Positions 25,605 through 34,343 of a stretch of DNA of 56,399 bases are shown piece by piece. Made by a program: the position numbers and the translations under genes. Origin of the DNA: Frateuria sp. Soil773 (GTDB lineage: Bacteria > Pseudomonadota > Gammaproteobacteria > Xanthomonadales > Rhodanobacteraceae). The notes under the pieces are model-generated. The model was not told the DNA's origin. It searched no databases and saw only the letters and a program-made list of their open reading frames with translations. Location: positions 423,987-480,385 of the forward strand of contig NZ_LMSL01000002.1 of NCBI RefSeq assembly GCF_001428405.1, written 5' to 3'. Position 1 is the stretch's first letter, and every line of letters begins with the position of its first letter.

Positions 25605-26773
25605 AGATCCTGGTCCTCACCAACCTGTTCCCGACCCCGTGGGACCCGCTGCGCGGCGCCTTCAACCGCCAGCAGTTCGAGCGGCTGGGCCTGCGCCACG
25701 AGGTGGACGTGCTGGCCGCGGTGGATTTCCGCGAGCGGCTGGGCGGCGTGCGCGGCGAGGTCCGGCTGGACCACCTGCGCGCCGACCACTTCGTGTTCGT
25801 GTACCCGCCGGGGATCGGCCGCTCGCTGCACGCCGCGTGCTGGCTGCTGTCGCTGCTGTGGAAGCACGGCCGCCGCCTGCGCGCGGCGCGCTACGACTGC
25901 CTGCTGGCGAGCTGGGCCTATCCCGATGCGGTCGCCGCCGGCTGGCTGGCGCGCTGGCTGGGCATTCCCTACGTGGTGAAGGTGCACGGCAACGACCTCA
26001 ACGTGCAGGCCGGCCACGCCCTGCGCCGGCCGCAGATCCGCGCCAGCCTGCGCGGCGCCGGCGCGGTGGTGGCGGTGAGCCGCGCGCTGGCCGACAAGGC
26101 GGTGGCGCTCGGCACGCCCGCCGCGCGCGTGCACGTGGTCTACAACGGCGTGGACAACGCCCTGTTCGCGCCCGGCCGGCGCAGCGCGGCGCGCGCGCGG
26201 CTGGGCCTCGCCGAAGCCTCGCCGCTGCTGCTGTACGTGGGCAACCTGAAACCGGGCAAGGGCTGCCTCGACCTGCTCGAGGCGTTTCCCGCGGTGCTGG
26301 CGGTGCGGCCGCGGGCGCGGCTGGTCTACGTGGGCGCCGGCCCGGCGCGCGGCGCCCTGCTCGAACGCGCCGCCGCGCTCGGCTGCGCCGACCGCGTGCA
26401 GTTGGCCGGCGCGGTGCCGCACGCCGCGCTCGGCGACTGGTTCGGCGCGGCCGACCTGGTCAGCCTGCCCAGCCACAACGAAGGCGTGCCGAACGTGCTG
26501 CTGGAGGCGATGTCCTGCGGCACGCCGGTGGTCGCCAGCCGGGTCGGCGGGATTCCCGAGGTGGTGCCCGACTACGCCGGCATCCTGGTGCCGCCGCACG
26601 CCACCGGCGCGCTGTCGGTGGCCCTGCTCGAAGCCACCGGCCGGGCCTGGGACAGCGCCCGCATCGCCGCGCACGCGGGCGGCTTCCGCTGGGACGACAA
26701 CATCGGCCGGCTCGAACGGATCCTGGCCGACGTGGCCGCCGCGGCGGCCGAACCTTCGAGGGCCACCGCATGA
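25601..26773 (+). CDS. Glycosyltransferase family 4
   Basis: 390 residues, GT-B. It begins MKILVLTNLFPTPWDPLRG, where PxPWDPxRGxF is typical of EPS GT4 enzymes that handle glycan intermediates. VKVHGNDLNVQAG follows in the acceptor half. In the donor half are LLYVGNLKPGKGCLDLLEAF, RLVYVGAGPARGALLE, SLPSHNEGVPNVLLEAMSCG (EX7E) and VVASRVGGIPEVV. It starts with an ATGA overlap with the previous GT4. It adds one of the later sugars of the repeat unit at the inner face of the membrane. Substrates unknown. Confidence 0.9.
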   Translation: MKILVLTNLFPTPWDPLRGAFNRQQFERLGLRHEVDVLAAVDFRERLGGVRGEVRLDHLRADHFVFVYPPGIGRSLHAACWLLSLLWKHGRRLRAARYDCLLASWAYPDAVAAGWLARWLGIPYVVKVHGNDLNVQAGHALRRPQIRASLRGAGAVVAVSRALADKAVALGTPAARVHVVYNGVDNALFAPGRRSAARARLGLAEASPLLLYVGNLKPGKGCLDLLEAFPAVLAVRPRARLVYVGAGPARGALLERAAALGCADRVQLAGAVPHAALGDWFGAADLVSLPSHNEGVPNVLLEAMSCGTPVVASRVGGIPEVVPDYAGILVPPHATGALSVALLEATGRAWDSARIAAHAGGFRWDDNIGRLERILADVAAAAAEPSRATA

Positions 26774-26816
26774 CGCGCATGCCATACCGACCGTCCATCG
26801 CACACGGGAGCGCGGC

Positions 26817-27989
26817 ATGAGGGTGCTCTACCACCACCGCACGCGCGGCCGGCAGGTCGAGGGCGTGCACATCCGCGGCATCGTGCATGCGCTGCGCGAG
26901 CTTGGCCACGAGGTGCGCGTGATGTCGTTCCCCGGCGCCGACCCGGAGCGCGAACCGGCCGCGCCCGGCCAGGCCGCCGCGGGCAGCCGGCTGGCCGGCC
27001 TGCTCGCGCGCCTGCCCGGCGTGCTGTTCGAGGCGTTCGAGCTGGGCTACAACCTGCTCACCCTGCTGCGCGTGGGCGCGGCGATCCGCCGCTGGCGGCC
27101 GCAGCTCATCTACGAGCGCTATTCGCTGTTCCTGTTCGCCACGGTATGGCTGGCGCGCCGGCACGGCATCCCGCTGGTGCTGGAGATCAACGACTCGGCC
27201 CTGGTCGAGCGGGTGCGTCCGCTGCACCTGAAGCGGCTGGCGCGGCGCATCGAGGGCTGGTGCCTGCGCCGCTGCACCGGCCTGGTGTTCATCTCCGGCC
27301 ACTTCCGCGACCAGGCCCGCGACGCCTACGGCCAGATCGCGCCGTCGGTGGTTTCGCCGAACGCGGCCGACCTGGTGCAGTTCGACCCGGCCCGCTTCGA
27401 CCGTGCCCGCCTGCGCGCCGAACGCGGCCTGGACGGCCGGGTGGTGTGCGGGCACGTCGGCGCGTTCGCGCACTGGCACGGCGTGGACGGCTTCGTCGAG
27501 GCGATCGCCGCCCGGCTCGAAACGGCGCCGCAACTGGCCCTGGTCTTCATCGGCGACGGCCGCACGCTGCCGGCGGTGCGCGCCCTGGTGGCCGAGCGCG
27601 GCCTCGCCGACCGCGTGCTGCTGCCCGGCCGCGTTCCGCACGGCGAGATCGCCGGCTGGATCGCCTGCATGGACTACGCGGTGCTGCCCAACTCCAACGC
27701 CTACGGTTCGCCGATGAAGCTGTTCGAGCTGATGGCGATGGGCGTGGCGGTGGTCGCGCCGGACTACGCGCCGGTCGCCGAGGTGATCGGCGACGGCCGT
27801 ACCGGCTGGCTGTTCCCGCGCGGGCGCACCGACGCCTGCGTGCAACGCGTGCTCGACCTGGTGGCGCAGGCGGACGAGCGCCGTCGCGTCGGCGGCGCGG
27901 CGCGCGACTACATCGTGCGCGAGCGCCAGTGGCGCAACAACGCGCAGCAGCTGCTGACCCTGGTGCCCGCGCGCGGAGCGGTCCGATGA
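26817..27989 (+). CDS. Glycosyltransferase family 4
   Basis: 390 residues. N-terminal half: LYHHRTRGRQVEGVHIRGIV, then IYERYSLFLFATVWLARR and PLVLEINDSALVERVR, the pattern of the PEP-CTERM/exosortase-associated GT4 group. Donor half: VCGHVGAFAHWHGVDGFVEA, ALVFIGDGRTLPAV, and MDYAVLPNSNAYGSPMKLFE, where SPxKxFE replaces the classical EX7E segment as is common in this subgroup. A GGGAG lies 6 nt before the ATG. A 43-nt gap follows the previous gene, and the following gene overlaps by ATGA. It is the third GT4 in a row, implying a repeat unit of at least four sugars together with the GT2. Confidence 0.9.
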   Translation: MRVLYHHRTRGRQVEGVHIRGIVHALRELGHEVRVMSFPGADPEREPAAPGQAAAGSRLAGLLARLPGVLFEAFELGYNLLTLLRVGAAIRRWRPQLIYERYSLFLFATVWLARRHGIPLVLEINDSALVERVRPLHLKRLARRIEGWCLRRCTGLVFISGHFRDQARDAYGQIAPSVVSPNAADLVQFDPARFDRARLRAERGLDGRVVCGHVGAFAHWHGVDGFVEAIAARLETAPQLALVFIGDGRTLPAVRALVAERGLADRVLLPGRVPHGEIAGWIACMDYAVLPNSNAYGSPMKLFELMAMGVAVVAPDYAPVAEVIGDGRTGWLFPRGRTDACVQRVLDLVAQADERRRVGGAARDYIVRERQWRNNAQQLLTLVPARGAVR

Positions 27990-29176
27990 GCGCGCTGCTG
28001 CTGGTTCCCCTGGCGATGCTGGCGCTAGCGGCGCTGCTGCTGGCCCGCGCGGTCCGCGCGCGCAACATGCACCTGTGGCTGGGCGGCTACCTGCGCCGGC
28101 GCCGGCCGCGCCCGCCCGCCGGGCCGGTGCACGTGATGTTCTGCTTCGTCGACCATTTCGAGCCGGCCTGGGGCAAGGTCGACCTGGCCACCCAGCGCGC
28201 GCGCGTGGACCGCTGGTGCCGCGACTACCGCGCGCTCGCCGCCGCGCACCGCGACGCCGACGGCCGCCCGCCGCAGCACAGCTTCTTCTACCCCGAGGAG
28301 GAGTACCTCGAGGAGCACCTCGACAAGCTCGCCGCGCTGTGCGCCGAGGGCTACGGCGAGATCGAGATCCACCTGCACCACGACAACGACACCGAGGAAA
28401 ACTTCCGCGCCACCATCGCCCGCTTCAACGCGCTGCTGCACGAGCGCCACGGCGCGCTGCCGCGCGACCCGCGCACCGGCCGGTTGCGCTTCGGCTTCAT
28501 CCACGGCAACTGGTGCCTTGACAATTCGCGCGCCGACGGCCGCTGGTGCGGCCTCAACAACGAACTGGTCCTGCTGCGCGAGCTGGGCTGCTACGCCGAC
28601 TTCACCCTGCCCTCGGCGCCGAGCGACACGCAGACGCGCACGATCAACGCGATCTACTACGCCACCGACGACCCGCTGCGGCCCAAGTCGCACGACACCG
28701 GCGTGCCGGTGCGCGTCGGCGGCCGGGACCGCGGCGACCTGATGATCGTGCAGGGGCCGCTCGGGCTGAACTGGCGCGAGCGGCGCTTCGGCATCGTGCC
28801 GCGCATCGAGAACGCCGACGTGCGCCGTGCCTGCCCGCCCACCCCGGCGCGCGTGGATGCCTGGGTGCGCACCGGCATCCACGTCGAGGGGCGGCCCGAG
28901 TGGGTGTTCGTCAAGGTGCATACCCACGGCACCCAGGAGCGCGACATGGACACCCTGCTCGGCAGGGCCGCGCATGCGATGCACGAGCACCTCGAACGCG
29001 CCTACAACGACGGCGCGCGCTACGTGCTGCACTACGTCACCGCGCGCGAGACCTACAACATCATCAAGGCGGCCGAGGCCGGCCGCACCGGCGACCCGAA
29101 CGACTACCGCGACTACGCGCTGCCGCCGCCCGGCGCGGTCGCGGCGCCGGCCCGGCAAGCGGGCGCGCAGCCATGA
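27986..29176 (+). CDS. Membrane-anchored polysaccharide deacetylase-like protein
   Basis: 396 residues. One N-terminal helix (MSALLLVPLAMLALAALLLA) followed by RAVRARN suggests an anchor with the domain on the cytoplasmic side. His/Asp-rich motifs run through the domain: FCFVDHFEPAWG, IEIHLHHDNDTEENF, FIHGNWCLDNSR and VKVHTHGTQE. They resemble the metal sites of the glycoside hydrolase/deacetylase superfamily. I recognise it only as a conserved protein of EPS loci. Its substrate is unknown, and it may complement the NodB-like deacetylase upstream. Both ends overlap neighbouring genes, consistent with coupled translation. Confidence 0.75.
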   Translation: MSALLLVPLAMLALAALLLARAVRARNMHLWLGGYLRRRRPRPPAGPVHVMFCFVDHFEPAWGKVDLATQRARVDRWCRDYRALAAAHRDADGRPPQHSFFYPEEEYLEEHLDKLAALCAEGYGEIEIHLHHDNDTEENFRATIARFNALLHERHGALPRDPRTGRLRFGFIHGNWCLDNSRADGRWCGLNNELVLLRELGCYADFTLPSAPSDTQTRTINAIYYATDDPLRPKSHDTGVPVRVGGRDRGDLMIVQGPLGLNWRERRFGIVPRIENADVRRACPPTPARVDAWVRTGIHVEGRPEWVFVKVHTHGTQERDMDTLLGRAAHAMHEHLERAYNDGARYVLHYVTARETYNIIKAAEAGRTGDPNDYRDYALPPPGAVAAPARQAGAQP

Positions 29177-30036
29177 ACGCATCCTCCTTCCACCCGGCCG
29201 CCGCGGCGCATGGCCGCCGGCCGCCCCCGCCGGAGCCCGCCATGCAGGCCGATACCGAAGCCGCCCCGCGCCCCGCGCGCCCGAACGACGAAGCCCCCGG
29301 CCTGCTCGGCCGGCTGCGGCAGTGGGCGGCGCTCGTCGCCGAGGCGCGCCGGCTGCCCCGGCTCGCCATCGACCTGCAATGCGCGCTCACCGCCGGCAAC
29401 GACCCGTTCTTCGAGCGCATCGTGCGCGAGTTCCACCGCGAGGCGACGCGGCGGCACCGCAAGTTCCCGCTGGTGCGGCAGTACGAGTACGGCTTCTGCG
29501 TGTGCCCGCTGCCGGCGCGCTTCGACGACTACTTCCGCGCGATCGAGGGCGCCGCGCGGCGCAACTACAAGAAGTCGCTGCGGCTGGGCTACGTCTTCGG
29601 CCGGCTCGACTACAACGCCCATGCCGACGAGGTGCTCGACATCCTCGGCTCGGCGCACGTGCGCCAGGGCCGGCCGATGCCGGCCAGGCTGCTCAGCCGC
29701 CAGGACAACAGCATCAGCGACCCGCCGTCGCGCTCGAACCGGCACGACTACCCGCACTTCGGCGTGTTCCGCGACGGCAGGCTGTACGCCTACGCCAGTT
29801 GCCTGGTCGCCGGCGAGCTGTGCGCGATCCAGACCATCTACGGCCACGCCGACCACCAGGACGACGGCATCGTGCCGATGCTGATCGTCGGCCTGGCCGA
29901 GCAGCTGGGGAAGGACTACCCGCACGTCAGATACTATGCGTACGGCAGCTACTACGGCGCCACCGCGACGCTGCAGCGGTTCAAGCGCAAGTTCGGCTTC
30001 ATGCCGCACATCGTCCGCTGGAACCTGGGCGACTGA
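29173..30036 (+). CDS. GNAT/Fem-like putative acyl- or aminoacyl-transferase
   Basis: 287 residues, the last gene of the plus-strand operon. A disordered Pro/Ala-rich N-terminus (about 45 residues) precedes a domain with AIEGAARRNYKKSLRLGY and YAYASCLVAGELCAIQTIYG. It then has DGIVPMLIVGLAEQLGKDYP and YYAYGSYYGATATLQRFKRKFGF. The RRNxKKSxxxG segment, followed by beta-strands and a terminal KRKFGF, is characteristic of GNAT and FemX-type transferases. I do not recognise an exact family. In this operon it could move an acyl or aminoacyl group, perhaps the NRPS product, onto a sugar. That role is inference. A second possible start, MQADTEAAPRPARP, lies 69 nt downstream. Confidence 0.7.
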   Translation: MNASSFHPAAAAHGRRPPPPEPAMQADTEAAPRPARPNDEAPGLLGRLRQWAALVAEARRLPRLAIDLQCALTAGNDPFFERIVREFHREATRRHRKFPLVRQYEYGFCVCPLPARFDDYFRAIEGAARRNYKKSLRLGYVFGRLDYNAHADEVLDILGSAHVRQGRPMPARLLSRQDNSISDPPSRSNRHDYPHFGVFRDGRLYAYASCLVAGELCAIQTIYGHADHQDDGIVPMLIVGLAEQLGKDYPHVRYYAYGSYYGATATLQRFKRKFGFMPHIVRWNLGD

Positions 30037-30038
30037 CG

Positions 30039-30055
30039 GACGCGCACCGCGCGTC
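30039..30055. terminator. Hairpin between the two convergent EPS operons
   Basis: GACGCGC, loop ACC and GCGCGTC form a perfect 7-bp stem in the 24-nt gap between the GNAT-like gene (plus) and the flippase (minus). The position suits bidirectional termination or a barrier to read-through. There is no U-tract. Confidence 0.45.
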
Positions 30056-30060
30056 GCCGT

Positions 30061-31608
30061 TCACGGCGCGAGCTTGACCGGCGCGCCCTGCAGCATGCCG
30101 AGCACGCGCATCAGCGTGCGGCCGGGCGGGCCGAGGCGGTCGCCTATCGCGCTCATCAGGCGGTAGTCGTCCTCGCTCCAGTAGCGCACCAGGAAGCTGG
30201 CCGGCAGGAACACCGCGACGAACGCCAGGCCGCCCGCGACGAAGCCGAAGCGGCCGGGCGTCAGGTCGACGGCCAGCCACGCGACGGCCGTGGCCGCCGC
30301 CGCCACGCCCAGCAGGCGCGCCATCGCGGCCACCGGCAGGCCGCCGGAAGTGACGCGCCGCAGGTACATCACCGCCAGCCCCAGCTCGGCGAGCCGCGTG
30401 CCGGCATAGGTCAGCACCGCGCCGGCCAGCCCGAAGGGCGGGATCAGCGCGATGCCGAGCGCGGCATTGACCAGCAGCGCCATCACCGAGATGCGCACGC
30501 GATCGTCCTGCCGGTCCACCACGATCTGGAAGGCGGCGATGCTGTTGCCGATCAGCAGCAGCCCCGACAGCACCAGGGTGGCCTCGATCGCCGGGATCGC
30601 CAGCACGTACTTCTGGCCGTACATCAGGGTGACGATGCCGGGCGTGGTGACCAGGCCGACGCCGGCGATGACCAGGCCCGCCGCCCAGTAGAAGCGGGTG
30701 GCGTCGCCCAGCAGGCGGGCCGCCTGGGCCTGGCCGCTCTCGCCGAACGACTTGGCCATGTACGGCAGCAGCGTCGCGGTGAGCCCCACCGAGAACAAGT
30801 CGACCGCGCCGCGGGTCAGCGTGGCGGCGATGGCGAAGAAGCCCACCGCGGTGGAGCTGGCGAAGGTGTTGAGCAGGAACACCTCGATCATGCTCGCCTT
30901 GAGCGAGATCAGCAGCACCAGCACCGCCGTCAGCCGCAGGTGGCGCGACAGCCGGCGCCCGACCTCCGCGGGGATGGGGCCGGGCGCGAGCGGCCGGCAG
31001 TAGCGGCGGAAGGCCAGCCGGTTGATCAGGTTCATGACCAGGCAGGCCACCGCGAACAGCGCGATGAAGTCGATCACCGGCGCATGCGCCAGCGTGGCCG
31101 CGCCGATCAGGCCGATCCCGATCACGCCCGACAGCACGGTGGACAGCGACGCCGGCTCGAAACGCTCCTGCCCCTTCTCGATCGCCACCAGCATGAAGTA
31201 GTTGGCCTTGGCCGCCACCGCGATCACCACGTACGCCGTCACCGGCCACAGGAACTCCCGCCACTCGTCGGGCCGCACGATGGCCGTGGCCGCCACGAAC
31301 AGCGCCACCACCAGCAGCGTGCTCAGGTGCTGGTAGCGGCTGAGCCGGTGCGCGATGTGCGCGGCCAGTGCCGGCGAACCGGCGCCGTCGGCCTCGGCGA
31401 TGAACTTGGTCGAGGAGGTGGTCAGCGCGTGGTTGCTGCAGGTGATCAGCCAACTGCACAGCCACAGCGTGAAGGCATAGCGGCCGAAGTCGGCCGGTCC
31501 CAGCGTGCGCGCGATCCAGATGCTCACCACCAGCCCGAGCGCGTACTCGATATAGGTGGCCGCCGAGACCAGGGTGATGCTGCGCAGCACGGCCATCCGG
31601 CGGTTCAT
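30061..31608 (-). CDS. Polysaccharide flippase (Wzx-like, MATE/MOP superfamily)
   Basis: 515 residues with about 12-14 membrane helices. The N-terminal segment SAATYIEYALGLVVSIWIAR followed by TLGPADFGRYAF is the classical start of Wzx/RfbX-type translocases. Later helices include VIDFIALFAVACLVMNLINR and LIGNSIAAFQIVV. It should move the finished undecaprenyl-linked repeat unit from the cytoplasmic to the periplasmic face. ATG 31608 overlaps the stop of the preceding gene by ATGA. It is the last gene of the minus-strand export operon. In-frame sequence upstream of 31608 is the shadow of the neighbour. Confidence 0.9.
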   Translation of the reverse strand: MNRRMAVLRSITLVSAATYIEYALGLVVSIWIARTLGPADFGRYAFTLWLCSWLITCSNHALTTSSTKFIAEADGAGSPALAAHIAHRLSRYQHLSTLLVVALFVAATAIVRPDEWREFLWPVTAYVVIAVAAKANYFMLVAIEKGQERFEPASLSTVLSGVIGIGLIGAATLAHAPVIDFIALFAVACLVMNLINRLAFRRYCRPLAPGPIPAEVGRRLSRHLRLTAVLVLLISLKASMIEVFLLNTFASSTAVGFFAIAATLTRGAVDLFSVGLTATLLPYMAKSFGESGQAQAARLLGDATRFYWAAGLVIAGVGLVTTPGIVTLMYGQKYVLAIPAIEATLVLSGLLLIGNSIAAFQIVVDRQDDRVRISVMALLVNAALGIALIPPFGLAGAVLTYAGTRLAELGLAVMYLRRVTSGGLPVAAMARLLGVAAAATAVAWLAVDLTPGRFGFVAGGLAFVAVFLPASFLVRYWSEDDYRLMSAIGDRLGPPGRTLMRVLGMLQGAPVKLAP

Positions 31609-33338
31609 GGCGAGGCCTTCGGCGTGGACGGCGCGGCCAGGCCGCTGCCCGCCGGCTGCCGGATCAGCCAAGCCACCACGCCGCTGCCGCGGTTGTTCCA
31701 GTTGAAGCGGCGCAAGGTGTCGGCATCGACGGCGCAGGCCTTGTTGTAGGAATGGGCGATCGCGGCGAGCCGCCGGTCCAGCGCCTTGACCTGCTGCGGA
31801 TCGCGCTCGAAGTAGCGCGCCGCGGCCACCGGCAGCGCCAGTTCCACCGTGTGGGCGTCGCTGTACCAGCCTTCCGATTCCTGGATCGCGTCGAGCGCCG
31901 CCTGGCTGGCGTGCGCCGACGACCAGTACCAGGCGATCTGCCCGTCGTCGCCCGAGCACGGGTTGCGCCAGCCGTGCGGGTTGAGCATCTGCCCGGGACG
32001 GATCCAGCCGTAGCGCTCCATGTAGCGGCCGAAGCCGGTGATCATCGGCGGGATGCGCGGATCGTGCGTCACCAGCCACGCATGCCACAGGCCGTCGACG
32101 ATGTTCTCGCTCATCCACGGCGAGCTGCCGCGCACCTCGCGCGCCGGGTCCCAGTCGGCGCCCTCGTGCATCAGCCAGCTGTTGCGCCACGAGCCGTCGT
32201 CGCCGAGCCCGTCGGGATTGTTGCGCTGGTGCTGGTCGAGCCAGCCGATGCGATCGCGGACGCGCTGCAGGTAGCGCCTGTCGCCGGTCAGCTCGTAGGC
32301 GCTGACGGTTTCCAGCAGGCCGAGCCCGGCGAAACGCTCGGTGAATTCCTGGCGCGGGTCGCGGTACGGGCCCGGCGGCGCGTTCCAGCCGCCGTTCGCC
32401 CAAAGCGTCATCATCTTGTCCACCGTCGCGGCGTCGTGCGCATCGTCGTCGCCGGTCAGCGCCAGCGCCAGCAGGATCGGTTCCACGTAGAGGTACTTCA
32501 GGTCGCAGGGCTTGCCGTTGTAGGTCCAGCCGCCGGCGCATTCCGGGCTCATCGGCACGCCGTCGCGGCGGATGTACTTCATGTAGAAGCGATAGCTGAG
32601 CTCGGCCGCCTGCAGGTAGTCGAAGCGGCCCGTGCGGACGTAGGCCTTGAACAGCGTGGACGGACGGTCGAACAGCCACGCGGTCGGATCGTCGATCGGC
32701 AGCTTGCGCGCCCACTCGAACTGGGTGGACACGAAGCCGGCCTGCGCCTCGCCGGCGGCCGCCGGTTGCTGCGGTCCGGCGACGAGCGAGGCGCACAGCC
32801 AGGAAGGCGTCAGCGTCGCCAGCACCGCCGGCACCCGCACGCCGTGCCCGCCGTCGACCAGGCCGTCGCGGTACGGCCAGCCGGCCAGTTCCTGCCGGCG
32901 CGGCTGGCCGAGCGCGAAATAGAAGACCGGCGGCTTGCCGGCCGGCCGGGTGCGGAACTGGACGCGCACCGCGCGCACGCTGCCGTCCTTCGCATACCAG
33001 CGCAAGGTCGGCTGCACCGCCGCCGGCACCTCGGTGCCGGACGCGTCGAGGATGCGCAGCAGCCGCGGATCGCGCAGCATGCCCGGCGGAAACGGGATGC
33101 CGACGGACACCTGCGCCGTGCCGTCGCCGCCGGCGTTGCGATGCAGCTCGATGCGCTGCTCCGGGCGCAGCGCCGCTGCGTCGCGGTCCGTGCCGATGGC
33201 GGGCAATGCGGCCAGCGCCAACGCCGCCAAGGCGAGGGCGCGCACCGCGATGCTTCCGGCCGTGCGCCGCAACGCGGCGATCCGGCGGCGCGCCATGCCA
33301 TGCGGCCACGCCATGCGATTGGGCATGCCGCCGCCCAT
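31605..33338 (-). CDS. Secreted alpha-helical-rich protein, putative polysaccharide-modifying enzyme
   Basis: 577 residues. A basic N-terminus and hydrophobic run (VRALALAALALAALPAI) indicate secretion. Residues about 50-180 appear beta-rich. Residues about 200-560 contain repeating helices with aromatic/acidic patches such as FYMKYIRRDGVPMSPECAGG, ANGGWNAPPGPYRD, SWRNSWLMHEGADW and NPHGWRNPCSGDDG. This is the look of an (alpha/alpha)-toroid polysaccharide lyase or hydrolase, but I cannot name a family or catalytic residues. Its place between galE and wzx suggests it trims or degrades the EPS in the periplasm. The start is uncertain. ATG 33338 abuts the galE stop directly, and in-frame ATGs at 33326, 33314 and 33296 are alternatives. 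Confidence 0.75.
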   Translation of the reverse strand: MGGGMPNRMAWPHGMARRRIAALRRTAGSIAVRALALAALALAALPAIGTDRDAAALRPEQRIELHRNAGGDGTAQVSVGIPFPPGMLRDPRLLRILDASGTEVPAAVQPTLRWYAKDGSVRAVRVQFRTRPAGKPPVFYFALGQPRRQELAGWPYRDGLVDGGHGVRVPAVLATLTPSWLCASLVAGPQQPAAAGEAQAGFVSTQFEWARKLPIDDPTAWLFDRPSTLFKAYVRTGRFDYLQAAELSYRFYMKYIRRDGVPMSPECAGGWTYNGKPCDLKYLYVEPILLALALTGDDDAHDAATVDKMMTLWANGGWNAPPGPYRDPRQEFTERFAGLGLLETVSAYELTGDRRYLQRVRDRIGWLDQHQRNNPDGLGDDGSWRNSWLMHEGADWDPAREVRGSSPWMSENIVDGLWHAWLVTHDPRIPPMITGFGRYMERYGWIRPGQMLNPHGWRNPCSGDDGQIAWYWSSAHASQAALDAIQESEGWYSDAHTVELALPVAAARYFERDPQQVKALDRRLAAIAHSYNKACAVDADTLRRFNWNNRGSGVVAWLIRQPAGSGLAAPSTPKASP

Positions 33339-34343
33339 TCACGCCACCGAGGTCAGCGGCGCGGCCTGCCGCGCCAGTTGCAGCTCCCACAGCAGGGCAG
33401 TGCGCACGATGAAGTCCAGGTTGTCGTAGCGCGGCTGCCAGCCCAGGCGCTGCTGCAGGCGCTCGCTGCGCGCGATCAGCATCGGCGTGTCGCCGGCGCG
33501 GCGCGGCAGCTCGACCACCGTCAGCGGCCGGCCGCTGACGCGCTCCACCGCGTCGACCACCTGGCGCACGCTGTAGCCGTGGCCGTAGCCGCAGTTGAGG
33601 GTGAGCGACTCGCCGCCGCCGCGCAGGTGGTCCAGCGCCTGCAGGTGCGCCGACGCCAGGTCCTCGACGTGGATGTAGTCGCGGATGCCGGTGCCGTCCG
33701 GCGTGTCGTAGTCGGTGCCGTAGATCGACAGGCTGGCGCGCTTGCCCACCGCGTGCTCGCAGGCCACCTTGATAAGCAGCGTGGCGTGCGGCGTGGAATG
33801 GCCGATGCGCCCCTGCGGGTCGCAGCCGGCGACGTTGAAGTAGCGCAGGATCACGTGCCGCATCGCGCCGGCGGCGCAGACGTCGCGCAGCATGGTCTCG
33901 GACATCAGCTTGGAGGCGCCGTACGGGTTGGCCGGCCGGGTCGGCGTGTCCTCGTCGGCGACGCCGCCCGCCGCCGCGCCGTAGACCGCGGCGGTGGAGG
34001 AGAAGATGAAGTGCCCCACGCCGGCCGCGCTGCAGCAGACGAGCAGGTTCTCGGTGTTGCAGGTGTTGTTGCCGTAGTACTTCAGCGGGTCGCTCACCGA
34101 CTCGGGCACCACGGTATGCGCGGCGAAGTGCAGCACCGCGCCGATGCGGCGTTCGGCCAGCACGCGCGCGACCAGCCCGCCGTCGCCGACGTTGCCCACC
34201 ACCAGCTCGGCGCCGCGCACCGCCTCGCGGAAGCCGGTGCTCAGGTTGTCGATCACCACCACGCGCTCGCCGCGCGCGACCAGTTGCTGGACCACGTGGC
34301 TGCCGATGTAGCCGGCGCCGCCGGTGACGAGGACTTCGTTCAT
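33339..34343 (-). CDS. galE: UDP-glucose 4-epimerase
   Basis: 334 residues, normal length for GalE. It has the NAD-binding GGAGYIGSH at the N-terminus and IDNLSTG typical of GalE. It also has HFAAHTVVPESVSDPLKYY, the catalytic Ser/Thr in FSSTAAVYG, and the YxxxK pair in NPYGASKLMSE. RYFNVAGCDPQGRIG and RDYIHVEDLASAHLQAL are further family motifs. It interconverts UDP-Glc/UDP-Gal (or the GlcNAc/GalNAc forms), supplying a galacto-configured donor for the EPS. ATG 34343 overlaps the upstream hydrolase stop by ATGA. The stop touches the next start. Confidence 0.96.
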   Translation of the reverse strand: MNEVLVTGGAGYIGSHVVQQLVARGERVVVIDNLSTGFREAVRGAELVVGNVGDGGLVARVLAERRIGAVLHFAAHTVVPESVSDPLKYYGNNTCNTENLLVCCSAAGVGHFIFSSTAAVYGAAAGGVADEDTPTRPANPYGASKLMSETMLRDVCAAGAMRHVILRYFNVAGCDPQGRIGHSTPHATLLIKVACEHAVGKRASLSIYGTDYDTPDGTGIRDYIHVEDLASAHLQALDHLRGGGESLTLNCGYGHGYSVRQVVDAVERVSGRPLTVVELPRRAGDTPMLIARSERLQQRLGWQPRYDNLDFIVRTALLWELQLARQAAPLTSVA

